From Propionibacterium sp. (lineage in GTDB: Bacteria > Actinomycetota > Actinomycetes > Propionibacteriales > Propionibacteriaceae): a stretch of 5,840 nucleotides of DNA. The notes under the pieces are model-generated. The model saw nothing but the letters and a program-made list of their open reading frames with translations, searched no databases and had not been told where the DNA came from. The position numbers and the translations under genes are program-made. This document shows, one piece after another, positions 5,213 through 5,840 of this stretch; position 1 is the first letter of the stretch; every line of letters starts with the position of its first letter. Location of the stretch: positions 1 to 5,840 of the forward strand of contig JALHFX010000137.1 in NCBI GenBank assembly GCA_022837595.1, in the 5' to 3' direction.

Positions 5213-5840
5213 CTGCGCGTCCTGGTGGTGGACTCGGACGAGGGCTCGGCGAACTCTTTCAGCGCACCGATATCGATGCACCGAACTCACACGCACGCAC
5301 AACCGATTCTCCACAGCCCACGTCCGAGTTGCCCAGCACTATGCCGGATGGTTCGTATTTTGCGGAGATCCCGGTTTCGAAGATCATTCCCAATCCCCGA
5401 CAGCCTCGTCAGGTGTTCGACGAGGACGAACTCGCAGCGTTGGCGGAATCGATAGCCGAGATCGGACTCCTCCAGCCGATCATCGTTCGTGAGTTACCTG
5501 ACGGCGGATATCAGTTGGTCGTCGGCGAGCGTCGCTGGCGTGCACATAAGCTCGCCGAAATCGAGGCCATACCAGCGATCGTCCGGGTTACCGACGATGA
5601 CCAGATGCTGCGAGACGCACTGCTGGAGAATCTACATCGAACCCAACTCAACCCGTTGGAAGAGGCCGCCGCATATCGACAACTACTGGACGATTTCGGC
5701 TGCACGAAAGAGGAGCTTGCGGGCCGAATCAAGCGTTCGCGCCCACATATTTCGAACACGCTCAGGCTCTTGAACTTGCCAACATCCGTCCAACGAAGGG
5801 TGGCTGCCGGCACACTCTTCGCAGGGCATGCCCGTGCCGT
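5209..5840 (+). CDS. parB: Chromosome partitioning protein ParB (partial, C-terminus beyond right edge)
   Basis: ParB binds parS, hydrolyses CTP as a sliding clamp, and is the cargo adaptor for ParA. The start is a GTG inside the parA stop (GTGA) with AGGAG at 5197-5201, seven bases upstream; 210 full codons are visible. The N-terminus GGGLGRGLGELF (6-17) is the ParA-contact motif. A variable linker follows, then the CTP-binding fold with NPRQPR (62-67) and GERRWRA (106-112), followed by ENLHRTQLNPLEEAAAY (140-156). The helix-turn-helix TKEELAGRIKRSRPHISNTLRLL (about 166-188) should contact parS. GHARA at the edge starts the next conserved block. The C-terminal dimerisation domain is outside the window. 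No internal stop or shift is seen. Confidence 0.97.
   Translation, partial: MTARPGGGLGRGLGELFQRTDIDAPNSHARTTDSPQPTSELPSTMPDGSYFAEIPVSKIIPNPRQPRQVFDEDELAALAESIAEIGLLQPIIVRELPDGGYQLVVGERRWRAHKLAEIEAIPAIVRVTDDDQMLRDALLENLHRTQLNPLEEAAAYRQLLDDFGCTKEELAGRIKRSRPHISNTLRLLNLPTSVQRRVAAGTLFAGHARA

Noticed and set aside
5307..5315. TTCTCCACA, a DnaA-box-like nonamer inside parB
   Set aside because: It fails the W position of TTWTNCACA, stands alone and lies in coding sequence; likely chance.

Overview
The window shows the dnaA–rpmH–rnpA–yidD–yidC–jag–rsmG–parA–parB block that flanks the chromosomal replication origin in Actinomycetes (high-GC Gram-positive bacteria). DnaA, RpmH, ParA and ParB all read as actinobacterial-type proteins. 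By eye the GC content is moderate for that phylum, in the mid-to-upper 50s percent. The YidC and RpmH sequences look closest to my memory of Actinomycetales/Micrococcales-type proteins, but I cannot fix an order or genus. No mobile element, CRISPR array or phage gene is visible.

Layout. Positions 1-908 hold the N-terminal two thirds of dnaA on the minus strand; its C-terminus is off the left edge. Positions 909-1355 are a divergent regulatory gap with candidate promoters for dnaA and rpmH and one consensus DnaA box. From 1356 rightward all genes are on the plus strand and tightly packed. They are rpmH (ribosomal protein L34, TTG start), rnpA (RNase P protein), yidD and yidC (membrane protein insertion), a jag/rsmG unit, parA, and the first 210 codons of parB, which runs off the right edge. 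Two palindromic parS sites lie in the 3' end of rsmG and the 5' end of parA. The origin itself is expected in the dnaA–dnaN gap, beyond the left edge.

How the genes work together. DnaA starts replication. L34 and RnpA serve ribosome assembly and tRNA maturation. YidD and YidC insert membrane proteins, with Jag as an RNA-binding partner. RsmG methylates 16S rRNA. ParA, ParB and parS segregate the newly copied origins.

The unusual part is 3293-4323. The jag reading frame loses the end of its R3H domain and runs without a stop into a full RsmG core, giving one open frame. RsmG is then frameshifted near 4108-4125, so its last 65 or so codons are in another frame. This is either a real double lesion or fusion in a normally conserved locus, or an assembly or sequencing fault. 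I see no other candidate for a new system; the rest is a well-conserved core region.
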